Shown piece by piece: positions 31,239 to 40,045 of a stretch of 64,000 bases of DNA (positions within the stretch are counted from its first letter, which is position 1; the number at the start of each line of letters is the position of its first letter). Both the position numbers and the translations under genes were made by a program. The stretch comes from Streptomyces albus subsp. albus (GTDB lineage Bacteria; Actinomycetota; Actinomycetes; Streptomycetales; Streptomycetaceae): positions 10,305 through 74,304 of the forward strand of contig NZ_JOID01000029.1 in the NCBI RefSeq assembly GCF_000719865.1, given 5' to 3'. Below the pieces are notes generated by a model. That model was not told the DNA's origin. It saw only the letters and a program-made list of their open reading frames with translations, and did not search any database.

Positions 31239-31627
31239 GAACGGCGCGGGACGGCGCGGGACGGCGCGGGACGGCGCGGGACGGCGCCGGGCCGGGCGGG
31301 AGCCGCTCCGGCCGGCGGAGACAGGGAAGCCGGCCGCCGGCCGTGCCGTGCACACCCGCCCCGCGCCGCCCCGTCCGCCGGCCTCGCCTCCCCCGCCGCG
31401 CCACGGCTCTCCGTGTGAAGATCCTCACCGCCTCCTCCGCGTGTCGCAGGTGCCCGGCCCGGCCGCGCCGGGGGCGGCCGGCCTTCGTTCCCCTGCTGTC
31501 CCCTGGGGGACAAGGCGGACACGGGGCCGCGCCCTCCCGGAGCGGGGCGGCCGCCGTCGGCGAGGGAAACGCCGCCCGGAACGCCGCGGAAGGGCGGCGG
31601 AGATTGCCACTGGGGCATCTGTACGGA
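31239..31627. other. intergenic region with 10-bp tandem repeats
   Basis: 389 bp between the reductase-rhodanese gene and the phosphatase gene. It begins with five copies of ACGGCGCGGG (31241-31290, the last with one change) immediately after the stop codon. The remainder is GC-rich without a clear promoter; ATACCG- or TTGACA-like boxes were not found. Confidence 0.7.
31241..31290. repeat. five tandem copies of a 10-bp unit
   Basis: Unit ACGGCGCGGG repeated five times head to tail, starting 3 bp after the stop codon at 31238. Four copies are identical and the fifth ends CCGG. Could be a slippage product; no secondary-structure arms are obvious. Confidence 0.9.
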
Positions 31628-33442
31628 ATGGTTGCGGAAGGGGAGGAAGACCGGTCGTTCTTACGGAGAGGCGGTGGGGCTCGCTCTGCGAGGCCTTTCG
31701 GTGTGGAGAGTTCCATCTGTTCCCAGAGCCCGGCCGGTGCCGGCGCGAACGCCGGTGCCGGTACCGGCGGCGTCGGCGGCACCTGGCTCGGCGCTCCGCA
31801 GCCCGTTCTGGTGGTGAGCCCGGCCGGCACCGTGCGGGAGGCCAACCGGAGCGCGGCGGCGCTCCTCCCCTCCGCCGTGCCGGGGGCGTCCCTGCCGGAG
31901 GCCGCCCCGGCCTGGCTGGCGCTGGCCCACCAGCGGCTGGCCGCCGCCGCGGAGACCGCTCCCCCCGGGGGTTCCCCGGACCGGCAGGACGAGGCCGTGC
32001 GCGGGGAAGCCGGTGACCGGTTCCTGGAGGCGCGCCCCTCCTTCCGGGAGGACGGCGCGGTGGTGTGGTGGCTCACCGACCGGACCGACCGCCGCCGCGC
32101 CGAGCTGGCCGAGGAGGAGGTACGCCTCGAACGCCGGCGCACGGAGTTCCTGGCGGAAGCGTCCAACCAGCTGCTGGCCTCGCTCAACCCGCGCCGCTGC
32201 ATGGAGGTGACCGCGCAGCTCGCCGCCCGGCATCTGGCCGACGCCGCGGTCGTCGTCGCCCCCGCCCTCGACGGGCGGCTGCCGATGACCTACTGCGGCC
32301 CCGACGGGCGCGTCACCCGCCACGACGTCCTCGCCGACGCCCGGATGGTGCCCGGGCTCAGCGAGGCCCTCCAGGGCTTCCCGCCGGTGCCCTCCCGCTG
32401 GATCGACCCGGCGGCCGCCCCGGACTGGGTGGTGCCGCCCGGCTTCACCGGGACCGTCGGCTCGATGGCCGTCACGCCCCTCCCCGGTCACGGTGTCCCG
32501 GCGGGCGCGCTCATCCTGGTGCGGCGCTCGGACCGGACGTCGTTCAGCGAGAGCGAGGAGACCCTCGCCCGGATCTTCGCGGCCCGGGCCGGTGCCGCGA
32601 TGTCGGCGGCGCGGCTGTACGCGGAGCAGTCGGCGATCAGCCGGGTCCTGATGCGGGAGCTGCTGCCGCCCCCGCTCCGGCCGCTGCGCGGAGTCGAGTT
32701 CGCCGGCGGCTACCGGCCCTCCGACGACAGCGAGCGCATCGGCGGCGACTTCTACAACGTCCACCCGGGGACCGGCGGCGACGAGGAGTGCCTGGCCGTC
32801 CTCGGCGACGTCTGCGGCAAGGGCCTGGAGGCCGCGGCGCTCACCGGGAAGATCCGCAACACGGTGCACGCGCTGCTCCCCCTGGCCACCGACCATGTGC
32901 GGCTGCTGAACCTGCTCAACGGGGCACTGCTCGGCTCCCGCAGCACCCGGTTCGCGACCCTCGTCCTGGCCTCGGCCGTACGGAGCGGGGACGGGGTGCG
33001 GCTCCGGCTGACGAGCGCCGGGCATCCGGCGCCGCTGATCGTCCGCGCCGGCGGCCGGGTGGAGGAGGCGGCGACCCGCGGCTGTCTGGTGGGCGTGCTG
33101 CCCGAGATCAGGGCGAACACGGCCGTCACCGAACTGGCGCCCGGAGAAACGTGCCTGCTGTACACCGACGGCATCACCGAGGCCAGGGGCGGCCCGTTCG
33201 GTGACGAGATGTTCGGTGAGCAGCGCCTCCAGGACGCGCTGGCCGAATGCGCCGGGATGCCGGCGGAGGCCGTCGTGGAGCGTGTCCAGATGCTCGCCGC
33301 CGAGTGGGTCGGCTCCGGCCGCCACGACGACATGGCCGTCGTGGCGATCGGCGCCCCGCTCCGCCGGCGTCCCGGCCCGGCGGGCACCCCCGCGCGCCGC
33401 GCCGTCCCCGGTATCCCCCCACAGGAGCAACACCCCGGATGA
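31628..33442 (+). CDS. PAS-GAF PP2C phosphatase paired with B12 sensor
   Basis: ~604 aa. A short N-terminal PAS-like segment (PQPVLVVSPAGTVREANRSA) precedes a coiled linker. A GAF-like domain follows (~180-360), then a SpoIIE/RsbU PP2C catalytic domain. Metal-binding Asp residues are in RIGGDFYNV and LGDVCGKGLEAA, with YTDGITEAR later. The start is uncertain: ATG 31628 or GTG 31703 (with GCGAGG upstream). The 3' end overlaps the B12-binding gene by ATGA, so the two products are made together. The likely output is dephosphorylation of an anti-anti-sigma factor in response to the signal read by the partner (inference). Confidence 0.82.
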   Translation: MVAEGEEDRSFLRRGGGARSARPFGVESSICSQSPAGAGANAGAGTGGVGGTWLGAPQPVLVVSPAGTVREANRSAAALLPSAVPGASLPEAAPAWLALAHQRLAAAAETAPPGGSPDRQDEAVRGEAGDRFLEARPSFREDGAVVWWLTDRTDRRRAELAEEEVRLERRRTEFLAEASNQLLASLNPRRCMEVTAQLAARHLADAAVVVAPALDGRLPMTYCGPDGRVTRHDVLADARMVPGLSEALQGFPPVPSRWIDPAAAPDWVVPPGFTGTVGSMAVTPLPGHGVPAGALILVRRSDRTSFSESEETLARIFAARAGAAMSAARLYAEQSAISRVLMRELLPPPLRPLRGVEFAGGYRPSDDSERIGGDFYNVHPGTGGDEECLAVLGDVCGKGLEAAALTGKIRNTVHALLPLATDHVRLLNLLNGALLGSRSTRFATLVLASAVRSGDGVRLRLTSAGHPAPLIVRAGGRVEEAATRGCLVGVLPEIRANTAVTELAPGETCLLYTDGITEARGGPFGDEMFGEQRLQDALAECAGMPAEAVVERVQMLAAEWVGSGRHDDMAVVAIGAPLRRRPGPAGTPARRAVPGIPPQEQHPG

Positions 33443-34590
33443 CGAGCACCCCCCACTCCCCCGCCGCGCCTCCCGCCACCCAGGCCGCCCCGCCCCCGGG
33501 CCCGGCCGGTGTGCCGGTCACCGAGCTCCTGTGGCAGGCCGTGTCGGCGGGTGACGAGTACGCGGCGACGGAAACCCTGCTCGCGGCCCTCGACGCCGGA
33601 GCAGACCCGGAGAGCCTCCTCCTGGAGTGCGTCGCCCCCGTCCAGGCCCGGGTGGGCCGCGAGTGGGCCGCCAACCGCATGACCGTCGCCCAGGAGCACG
33701 CGGCCACCGCCATCAACGACCGCGCCGTCGCCGCCATCGCCCACCACCCGGCGAGCCGCGGAAAGCCGGGCCGGGGCCGGATCACGGTGGCGTGCGTGCA
33801 CGGGGAGTGGCACGCCCTGCCCGCCCGGCTGCTCGCCGAGGTGCTGCGGCTGCGCGGCTGGCGGGTGGACTTCCTCGGGGCCCAGGTGCCCACCCCGCAC
33901 CTCATCGCGCATCTGCACCTCACCGGGCCCGACGCGGTGGCCCTCTCCAGCTCCATCCCCACCCGCCTGCCGACGGCGCACGCCACCATCACCGCCTGCC
34001 AGGCCGCCGGCATCCCGGTCCTGGCCGGAGGCGCGGCCTTCGGCCCCGACGGCCGGTACGCCCGCCTGCTGGGCGCGGACGCCTGGGCGGCGGACGCCCG
34101 GTCCGCCGCCGCCCGGCTCGACGAGGGGCCGCTCACGCGGGACCCGGCGGCCCCGGTGCGGCAGCCCGTCGACCGGCTTCCGCATCTGGCCGACCAGGAG
34201 TACACCCTCGTCTCCCGGGACGCGCCCCGGCTGGTGCGGGACACCCTCGCCGGGCTGGAGTCCCGCATCCCGGCAATGCGGGACTACACCGACGCGCAGC
34301 GCCGGCACACCGCCGAGGACATCGCCCATGTCGTCGACTTCCTCGCCACCGCCCTCTACACCGGCGACCCGGAGCTCTTCAGCGGCTTCCTCACCTGGAC
34401 CGGCGGCATCCTCACCGCACGCGGCGTCCCCGCCGGCACCCTGCGCCCCGCCCTGGACGTACTGACCGGGCTGCTCGGCGACTTCCCCCGCGCCCTCACC
34501 ACCCTGGCCGAGGCCCGCCGGGCCCTCGACGCGGAGTTCCACCCGGCCCCCGGCACCGCGGCGGCCGCCCCCGAGGGCGCCCCGTCCTGA
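33439..34590 (+). CDS. CarH-like B12-binding photosensor without DNA-binding domain
   Basis: 383 aa. A helical-bundle domain carries W76-x9-E86-H87 (EWAANRMTVAQEHAAT), the motif that caps adenosylcobalamin in CarH/LitR photoreceptors. A Rossmann B12 domain has E123-x-H125 (VHGEWHALP) at the lower-ligand position, LGAQVPTPH and VLAGGAAFG. It lacks the MerR helix-turn-helix of CarH. A C-terminal helical domain (~240-365) is of unknown type. The residue after W76 is Ala, whereas T. thermophilus CarH has the His that becomes the new axial ligand after light, so photochemistry may differ. The start overlaps the phosphatase stop. Likely role: light- or cobalamin-dependent control of that phosphatase. 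Confidence 0.8.
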   Translation: MTSTPHSPAAPPATQAAPPPGPAGVPVTELLWQAVSAGDEYAATETLLAALDAGADPESLLLECVAPVQARVGREWAANRMTVAQEHAATAINDRAVAAIAHHPASRGKPGRGRITVACVHGEWHALPARLLAEVLRLRGWRVDFLGAQVPTPHLIAHLHLTGPDAVALSSSIPTRLPTAHATITACQAAGIPVLAGGAAFGPDGRYARLLGADAWAADARSAAARLDEGPLTRDPAAPVRQPVDRLPHLADQEYTLVSRDAPRLVRDTLAGLESRIPAMRDYTDAQRRHTAEDIAHVVDFLATALYTGDPELFSGFLTWTGGILTARGVPAGTLRPALDVLTGLLGDFPRALTTLAEARRALDAEFHPAPGTAAAAPEGAPS

Positions 34591-34649
34591 GCCCCCGGCC
34601 CGGCCAACACCGCGGAACGACGGGGCCGTTCGCTCCGGCCGGCCGCCCG

Positions 34650-34696
34650 GACGAACGAAACGAACGAAACGAACGGACGAACGGGACGGGACGGGG
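34650..34696. repeat. short GAACGAAAC tandem repeat between convergent genes
   Basis: Degenerate 9-bp units (GAACGAAAC, GAACGGAC) followed by GGGAC units fill 34650-34696. The 133-bp gap separates the B12 sensor stop from the tpg stop. No terminator stem was clear. Confidence 0.7.
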
Positions 34697-34723
34697 GCAC
34701 CCGTTCGGTCACCGGGGCGCCCG

Positions 34724-35278
34724 TCAGCCGTAGCCGATGTCGATGTAGTCGATGTCCGTGAACTCCACCCGCAGGTCCTGGGCGCGGCGGCCGCGGTCCT
34801 TGAAGTAGATCTCCTGGAGCCCTTCGGCGACGATGCCGCGGAGTTCGGCCTCGCCGGCCCCGGCCTCCCGGGCCTCCAGCAGCCGGGTGGCGTACGCGGG
34901 CGGCAGACGCTGGGTGAGGCGGCGGACCCGGCCGTCGTCGGTGGAGCCGGGGGCGGCGGTGAAGCCGAAGCGGGCCCGGGTCTCGACCGTGATGCCGGTG
35001 TCGGTGGCGCGGCGGCGGGCCCGCTCCCGGACGCGGGGCTGCCAGCGGCGGCGCACCTCGGCCTCCAGCCGGTCCGCGATGGGACGGGGCGGGTGCTTCC
35101 GGGTGCCCTGCAGATAGCGCTCGACCGAGCGCATGCTGACCCCGAGCAGCCCGGCCACCGCCCGGGTGGTCTTGACCTGGCCCAGCAGATAACGGACCCG
35201 CGCCTGCGTGGACTTGGGCGGCTGCCGGGTGAAGGACTCCTCGTCGGCCCGGAGCAGGCTGTCGCCGATCTCCCCCAC
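34724..35278 (-). CDS. tpg: telomere terminal protein Tpg
   Basis: 184 aa, the family's canonical length. Recognisable stretches are GDSLLRADEESFTRQPPKST, a helix-turn-helix (VAGLLGVSMRSVERYLQGT), RARFGFTAAPGSTDDGRVR and the C-terminal VEFTDIDYIDIGYG. Tpg is covalently joined to the 5' ends of linear Streptomyces replicons and primes end patching. As I recall, Thr114 is the DNA-linked residue in S. coelicolor; the matching Thr here is ~113 in GSTDD. The GTG at 35278 has AGGAG 8 nt upstream; an alternative GTG at 35287 overlaps the tap stop. tap-tpg order is the standard one. It places the window on a linear chromosome arm or an integrated linear plasmid. Confidence 0.92.
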   Translation of the reverse strand: MGEIGDSLLRADEESFTRQPPKSTQARVRYLLGQVKTTRAVAGLLGVSMRSVERYLQGTRKHPPRPIADRLEAEVRRRWQPRVRERARRRATDTGITVETRARFGFTAAPGSTDDGRVRRLTQRLPPAYATRLLEAREAGAGEAELRGIVAEGLQEIYFKDRGRRAQDLRVEFTDIDYIDIGYG

Positions 35279-35283
35279 GCCGC

Positions 35284-37704
35284 TCACTCCTCTCCGTCGC
35301 CGGCGCCGCCGGTCCTGATGTGGCGGGCCGGGTTGTGCCCGGCGTCGAGCAGTTCCGCCGCCCACAGCAGGGGGCGCGTGCCCTCGTGCTTGACCATGCC
35401 CGGGTTGACCCCGAGCCGGAAGCCGCCGGGCAGCGGCGCGCCCTCCGGCGTGCGCGGCAGCACGTCCAGCGGTGACGGGCCGTCGGCGAGGTACACGGCG
35501 CAGTCGGAGAGGACCGCGACCGGGTACAGGCCGGCGCCCTCGGCCAGCTTGCGCATCTTGCGGTGCATGTTGACCCGGGCCGAGGCGATCACGGCGGCGC
35601 GGATGTCCGGACGCCAGGTGGGGCGTTCCAGCGCGGGCCACCGCTCCCCGGGCCGGTGACCCCGGCCCTGGGGGCGCTCGCGGAGCTTCCCGATGCCGCC
35701 CTTGACGGTGGCCTTCACGGCGGACAGCACCGCGGCCTGGCCGGGATCGGCCTCTTGGTGCCGCTCCATCGCGGCCAGGAAGTCCGCCTCCGGCATGCCC
35801 GGGGTCACGCCGAGGCGTTCCATGGTGGCCAGGTAGGCATCGCGGAGCCGCTGGTACCAGGGGTCCAGGTAGGGGCCGTGCTCCGGCCGGATCCAGGCCT
35901 CGGACGGCCGGACGTCGTGGCCCAGTTCCGCCGCGTAGGCGAGGGTGGGCGTGGCGTACCAGGCCGGCCCGTCGGGGCGGTCACCGTGCGGGGTGAAGGG
36001 ATTGGGCAGGCGCGGGTCGATCTCAATCCCGGACAGGTCCGCGTACCAGCAGCCGGGCAGCTTCTTGTCGAAGCGCGGCTCCCGTACGTGGACCGGGGCG
36101 CCCAGCCCCACCGGCAGCCGGTTGGCGGCGGCGGCGAAGGCCATGTTGACGTCCAGCCCGACCGCGTACACCCGGCCGCACTCGGCATCGGTGAGCAGCT
36201 GGGGATCGCGGATCCAGTCGCAGGCCTCCTCGTCCAGCACCTGGCCCTCGGGCCGGCCCGCAGCGACGGGGTGTTCCTCGGGGGCCTCCGGCGGGGCCGG
36301 GTCCACGGCGGACGTGAGCGAACCGGGGACGGGGCCGGGCACCCACCGCTCCCCGCGCTCCTCGCGCACCGGGCGGGTCGGCGGCCGCAGGGCCGTCATC
36401 AGCTCCAGGCCGTTGACGGCGCAGGAGCCGCGCGGAGTGAGAACCCGGGCGGCGTAGTCGCCGAGCACCTGGGCCAGTCGGGGCGCGGGCAGGGACGCGG
36501 CGCCGGGCCAGGAGCGGGGGTCGAGCGCGCCGAAGGGCAGCACGGCGAGCTGCACGCACTGGCGCCGGCCGCCGGCCGCGGGCCGGTAGATCCGCGGCCA
36601 GGGCCCGAAACCACGGCGGGTGAGCCGCCACCCGGCGCCGGTGACGGTGCGGACGACGGGGTGGTCCGCCGGCAGCCGCAAGGTGCGCCGGTCCTCCAGT
36701 TCGGGCGGCAGCCCGAGGCGGGCCGCCGCGGCGTCGGTCAGCACGACCAGCGGATCGGCGTCCCGGCCGGCCGGATGCAGCCGCTCAGCGCCGAGCCGGG
36801 CCTCGCGAAGGGCCCACTCGACCAGCTCCGGCACCGTCCTCGCCGGGCACTCCAGGACCAGGCCGCCGACTCCGTACGCGGTGCCGTCCCCGTCCAGCAC
36901 CACGAGCGGGCCGTCCGCGAACGGCCGGTCGGCGGCGGGGAGTCGGGGCTGCGCGCGGGAGCCTGCGGCTGTGGTGGCGGACGGGCCGCCGGAGGCACGG
37001 GACCCGGCCGGCCGAGCGGCCTCCCGGGGACGGGCGGACGGCACGGGCCCGGCCGGAGCGACGGCGTGACGGTGAGACGGGGCCTCCCCGGTACCGCCCG
37101 AATCGGCGGGCCCCGTGGGCACGGCGGACCCGGCGGGTGCGGAAGGCACGGGCGACGCGCCGGGCCCGGCCGGTGCGGACGTCCCGGCGGACGCGGGCCG
37201 TGCGGAGGACCCGGCGTGCGCCGGTGACGCGGGGGGCGCGACGGGCCCGACCGGGCCGGAAGCATCGGTGGGCGCGCCCGGTGCGGCAGCCGCGGCAGGC
37301 CCGGCCGCTGCGGGAGACGCGGCAGGCCCGGGGGACGCGGCGGACGCAGGCGCCGCGGGGGAGGTGGAAGCCTCGGGGGACGCGGCAGGCCCGGCCGGAC
37401 CGGGAGTCCCGGCGGATGCGGGCGGCACGGCACCCCCGGCGGCAGGCGCAGCGGGCCCGGCCGGGGCCGGGTGGAGCGCGGCGAGCCTGTCCAGCAGGCG
37501 GACGTACGCCTGGCGCTGCGGCGGCCGGGGTTCGGTGCGCCCCGCCTCCCAGTTGACGACCGTGGCCCGGCGCACTCCCAGCGCTTCCGCGACCTGCTCG
37601 CGGGTCAGACCGTGCGCCTTCCGCAGCCGCTCGCGCTCGGCGGGCGGCGGGAGCGTGCCCCGGCGCTCGACCAGGGCGTCGACCGCCTCGAACAACTCGG
37701 ACAC
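35284..37704 (-). CDS. tap: telomere-associated protein Tap
   Basis: 806 aa. The N-terminal XRE-like helix-turn-helix (ELFEAVDALVERRGTLPPP; EQVAEALGVRRATVVNWEAG) binds telomeric 3' overhangs and recruits Tpg. A ~170-residue Pro/Ala/Gly/Ser linker (about residues 90-260) follows. The conserved core begins near PFADGPLVVLDGDGTAYGV and ends HNPARHIRTGGAG. The GTG at 37704 is chosen because the protein then begins SELFEAVDALV like known Tap proteins. The longer frame to 37749 adds 15 non-homologous residues. The linker makes it longer than the ~740 aa I recall for S. coelicolor Tap. tpg follows within a few bases. Confidence 0.9.
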   Translation of the reverse strand: MSELFEAVDALVERRGTLPPPAERERLRKAHGLTREQVAEALGVRRATVVNWEAGRTEPRPPQRQAYVRLLDRLAALHPAPAGPAAPAAGGAVPPASAGTPGPAGPAASPEASTSPAAPASAASPGPAASPAAAGPAAAAAPGAPTDASGPVGPVAPPASPAHAGSSARPASAGTSAPAGPGASPVPSAPAGSAVPTGPADSGGTGEAPSHRHAVAPAGPVPSARPREAARPAGSRASGGPSATTAAGSRAQPRLPAADRPFADGPLVVLDGDGTAYGVGGLVLECPARTVPELVEWALREARLGAERLHPAGRDADPLVVLTDAAAARLGLPPELEDRRTLRLPADHPVVRTVTGAGWRLTRRGFGPWPRIYRPAAGGRRQCVQLAVLPFGALDPRSWPGAASLPAPRLAQVLGDYAARVLTPRGSCAVNGLELMTALRPPTRPVREERGERWVPGPVPGSLTSAVDPAPPEAPEEHPVAAGRPEGQVLDEEACDWIRDPQLLTDAECGRVYAVGLDVNMAFAAAANRLPVGLGAPVHVREPRFDKKLPGCWYADLSGIEIDPRLPNPFTPHGDRPDGPAWYATPTLAYAAELGHDVRPSEAWIRPEHGPYLDPWYQRLRDAYLATMERLGVTPGMPEADFLAAMERHQEADPGQAAVLSAVKATVKGGIGKLRERPQGRGHRPGERWPALERPTWRPDIRAAVIASARVNMHRKMRKLAEGAGLYPVAVLSDCAVYLADGPSPLDVLPRTPEGAPLPGGFRLGVNPGMVKHEGTRPLLWAAELLDAGHNPARHIRTGGAGDGEE

Positions 37705-37793
37705 CGGAAACCACCCCCAGCCGCAGACTTTATACACCGGATGCGACACCCGGCGTCCCCGCCCACCGCCAGGGCAACCGCGGGTCCGCGCGC

Positions 37794-37799
37794 TAGGTT
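37794..37799 (+). promoter_or_regulatory. -10 box of a leaderless VOC gene
   Basis: TAGGTT ends 6 nt before the ATG at 37806 and no Shine-Dalgarno is present. This spacing implies that transcription starts at or next to the A of the start codon. Confidence 0.55.
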
Positions 37800-37805
37800 G
37801 ACGGG

Positions 37806-38249
37806 ATGGAACAGCGCATCAGCCTGATCACTCTGGGCGTGGCCGACGTGGCCCGCGCCCGGGCGTTCTACGAGCGCCTCGGCTGGCGGGGCCAGGAGGT
37901 CGAGGGAACGGTCTTCTTCCAGGCGGGCGGGCTCGGTCTGGTCCTCTGGGGGCGCGAGAAGCTCGCGCGGGACTCCGGTGTCGAGGACACCCGGGCGGAC
38001 GGGTTCGGCGGGATCGCCCTCGCCCACAATCTGCGGTCCCCCGAGGAGGTCGACGAACTCCTCGCGGCGGCCGGGAAAGCGGGCGCCACCGTCACCCGGC
38101 CCGCGGCCCCCACGTTCTACGGCGGTTACGCGGGCGCCTTCACGGACCCCGACGGCCATGTCTGGGAGATCGCCCACAATCCGGGCTTCCCCCTCGCCGA
38201 GGACGGCTCGATCACCATCCCGGACTTCGGCGACGCCCAGCCGTCCTGA
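37806..38249 (+). CDS. VOC/glyoxalase-fold protein
   Basis: 147 aa with two beta-alpha-beta-beta-beta motifs. The first starts RISLITLGVADVARARAFYERLGW; the second ends GGYAGAFTDPDGHVWEIAHNP, with a Glu at the usual metal site. Members act as glyoxalases, fosfomycin or bleomycin resistance proteins, or dioxygenases; no specific function can be assigned. Divergent from tap over 101 bp. Expressed from a leaderless-type promoter. Confidence 0.85.
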   Translation: MEQRISLITLGVADVARARAFYERLGWRGQEVEGTVFFQAGGLGLVLWGREKLARDSGVEDTRADGFGGIALAHNLRSPEEVDELLAAAGKAGATVTRPAAPTFYGGYAGAFTDPDGHVWEIAHNPGFPLAEDGSITIPDFGDAQPS

Positions 38250-38554
38250 CCCGGACGCGCCGGGATCCCCGCCGGGGCGGGGAACCCCCTCCGGGACCCG
38301 GTAGGGGGTGCCCGGGACCGTGTCGGCACGCGCGTCTGCCGGCCGCCGCCTCCGCGGGCCCGTCCCGGGCCGGACCGGATCTGACCCCGGAGCCGAGCCG
38401 GCATCCGGTTGCCCTGAGCGGCCCGGACCGGCCGTGTCCGCCCGCTCCGCGCACCGGGCACCTCGCCGCCACGGGCCCGGTCCGGACGGGAACGAGCCCG
38501 CGCCGGCGGGGACGGACGGGCCCGGGGCCGCTCACGTCACCCGGGCGGGCCCCG
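38250..38554. other. gene-free gap between convergent genes
   Basis: About 300 bp of GC-rich DNA between the VOC gene and the SnoaL-like gene, which converge here. The many long open frames reflect base composition only. I see no terminator stem, promoter or repeat that stands out. Confidence 0.5.
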
Positions 38555-38956
38555 TCAGGCCGACGTGCCCGGCGTCTCCGGCCGGTCGATGATCCGCACC
38601 CAGCCGCCGTCCGGCTCGCGGCGCACGACCTGCACCCTGCCGCCCTTGCCGTCCGCCGAGCGGGTCGAGGTGAGGGCGAGGTCGCCGTGGCGGACCGTGG
38701 GCAGCGGTTCCTCCCGGGGGAACGGCAGCGGTACGTGTTCCAGCATCCGCTCGCACACCGCGCGGATCGCCTCCCGGCCGACGGTCGTGGCCCCCGGCGG
38801 GTAGGCGAGCACCGCGTCGGGGGCGTAGAGCTCGGCCAGCCCTTCGGCGTCCCGGGCGTTGGCCCGCTCCACGAACAGCCGGGTCACGTCCTCGGGGGTG
38901 ACGGCGCGTTCCCGCGCGCCGGTGCCGCTCCCGTTCCCCGTCCCCGTCTCGGTCAT
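38555..38956 (-). CDS. SnoaL/NTF2-like protein
   Basis: 133 aa, a cone-shaped NTF2-fold protein. A helical start (EDVTRLFVERANARDAEGLA) leads to ELYAPDAVLAYPPGATTVGREAIRAV, then beta strands with VRREPDGGWVRIIDRPE. The ATG at 38956 has GGAGG 5 nt upstream. It diverges from a LysR gene, a common pairing in which LysR controls a small detoxifying or isomerising enzyme. Function unknown. Confidence 0.82.
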   Translation of the reverse strand: MTETGTGNGSGTGARERAVTPEDVTRLFVERANARDAEGLAELYAPDAVLAYPPGATTVGREAIRAVCERMLEHVPLPFPREEPLPTVRHGDLALTSTRSADGKGGRVQVVRREPDGGWVRIIDRPETPGTSA

Positions 38957-38992
38957 GGGTTCCTCCCCGGTCTCTTCCCGATCTCTCGCTCG

Positions 38993-39007
38993 CCACCACC
39001 CTGGTGG
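38993..39007. promoter_or_regulatory. inverted repeat in the LysR/SnoaL divergent region
   Basis: CCACCA (38993-38998), CCC, TGGTGG (39002-39007), centred between the two divergent starts. Candidate LysR recognition site. Confidence 0.45.
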
Positions 39008-39047
39008 AGCCCGCACCAGAAGTCCAAGAGCTGGTAGGTCTGGTCAC

Positions 39048-39053
39048 TAGAAT
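39048..39053 (+). promoter_or_regulatory. -10 box of leaderless lysR
   Basis: TAGAAT ends 8 nt before the ATG at 39062, with no Shine-Dalgarno, consistent with a leaderless mRNA. Confidence 0.5.
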
Positions 39054-39061
39054 CAGCAGTT

Positions 39062-39952
39062 ATGGAACTGCGCCAGCTCGCCTACTTCGTGGCCGTGGCC
39101 GAGGAACGGAACTTCACCCGGGCCGCCGAGCGGCTCCACGTGGCACAGCCCGGGGTGAGCGCGCAGATCCGCCGCCTCGAACGGGAGCTCGGGCAGGAAC
39201 TGTTCGACCGCTCCGGGCGCTCGGTGCGGCTCACCGAGGCCGGCGCCGCGGTCCTCCCCCACGCGCGGACCGCGCTCGCGGCGGCGGCCGGCACCCGGAT
39301 CGCCGTCGAGGAACTCACCGGTCTGCTGCGGGGCAGGGTGGCCATCGGCAGCGTCACCGCGCACAAGGTGGATCTCCCCGGTCTCCTCGCGGACTTCCAC
39401 CGGGATCATCCGGCCGTGGAGATCACGCTCTCCGAGGAGACCACGGACGAACTGGTCGACGGCCTCCGCACGGGGCGTCTCGACGCGGCGGTCATCAGCG
39501 TGGGCGACACGGTGCCGGACGGTCTCGAGTCCCTGGTGGTGGACGACCAGCCGATCGTCGCCGCGGTCGCCCGCGACCACGAACTCGCGGCCCACCCCGG
39601 CGTCCCGCTCGACTCGCTGCGCGGGCGCGCGCTGATCAGCCTCCCCTCCGGCACGGGCCTGCGCGCCCGGCTGGACGAGGCCTGCGCGGGCGCGGGCTTC
39701 ACCCCCCGGATCGCGTTCGAGGCCGGCGACCCCGGGGTGCTCGCCGAACTCGCGGCCCGCGGCCTCGGGGTGGCGATCCTGCCCGCCGTGGTCGCCGCGG
39801 CGCGGCCGGAGCGGCTGGCGGCCCTCCCGATCACGCGGCCCGGCCTGCGCGGGCGGCTGGTCTTCGCGTGGCGCGCCGGCGGCCCGGCCGGTCCGGCGGG
39901 CCGGGCCCTGGTGGGCCGTGCCCGCGAGGCCCTGCGGGCCGGCGGCCCGTGA
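39062..39952 (+). CDS. LysR-family transcriptional regulator
   Basis: 296 aa. The N-terminal winged helix is typical (MELRQLAYFVAVAEERNFTR; HVAQPGVSAQIRRLERELG; LFDRSGRSVRLTEAG). A periplasmic-binding-like effector domain follows from ~residue 90 (LRGRVAIGSV ... LPSGTGLRARLDE). The ligand is unknown. It diverges from the SnoaL-like gene, its probable target, with an inverted repeat in between. Confidence 0.92.
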   Translation: MELRQLAYFVAVAEERNFTRAAERLHVAQPGVSAQIRRLERELGQELFDRSGRSVRLTEAGAAVLPHARTALAAAAGTRIAVEELTGLLRGRVAIGSVTAHKVDLPGLLADFHRDHPAVEITLSEETTDELVDGLRTGRLDAAVISVGDTVPDGLESLVVDDQPIVAAVARDHELAAHPGVPLDSLRGRALISLPSGTGLRARLDEACAGAGFTPRIAFEAGDPGVLAELAARGLGVAILPAVVAAARPERLAALPITRPGLRGRLVFAWRAGGPAGPAGRALVGRAREALRAGGP

Positions 39953-40045
39953 GAACCGGGAGGTCTGCGAGGTCCGGGAGGTCCGGCGCCCGGCACCGCC
40001 GGCACGGACACCCGGCCGCCGGGCCGGCGGAAGGCCCCGTGAAGG

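Noticed and set aside
35284..37749. Tap start at 37749
   Set aside because: The 15 extra residues do not resemble Tap; a GTG at 37704 gives the usual SELFEAVDALV beginning.
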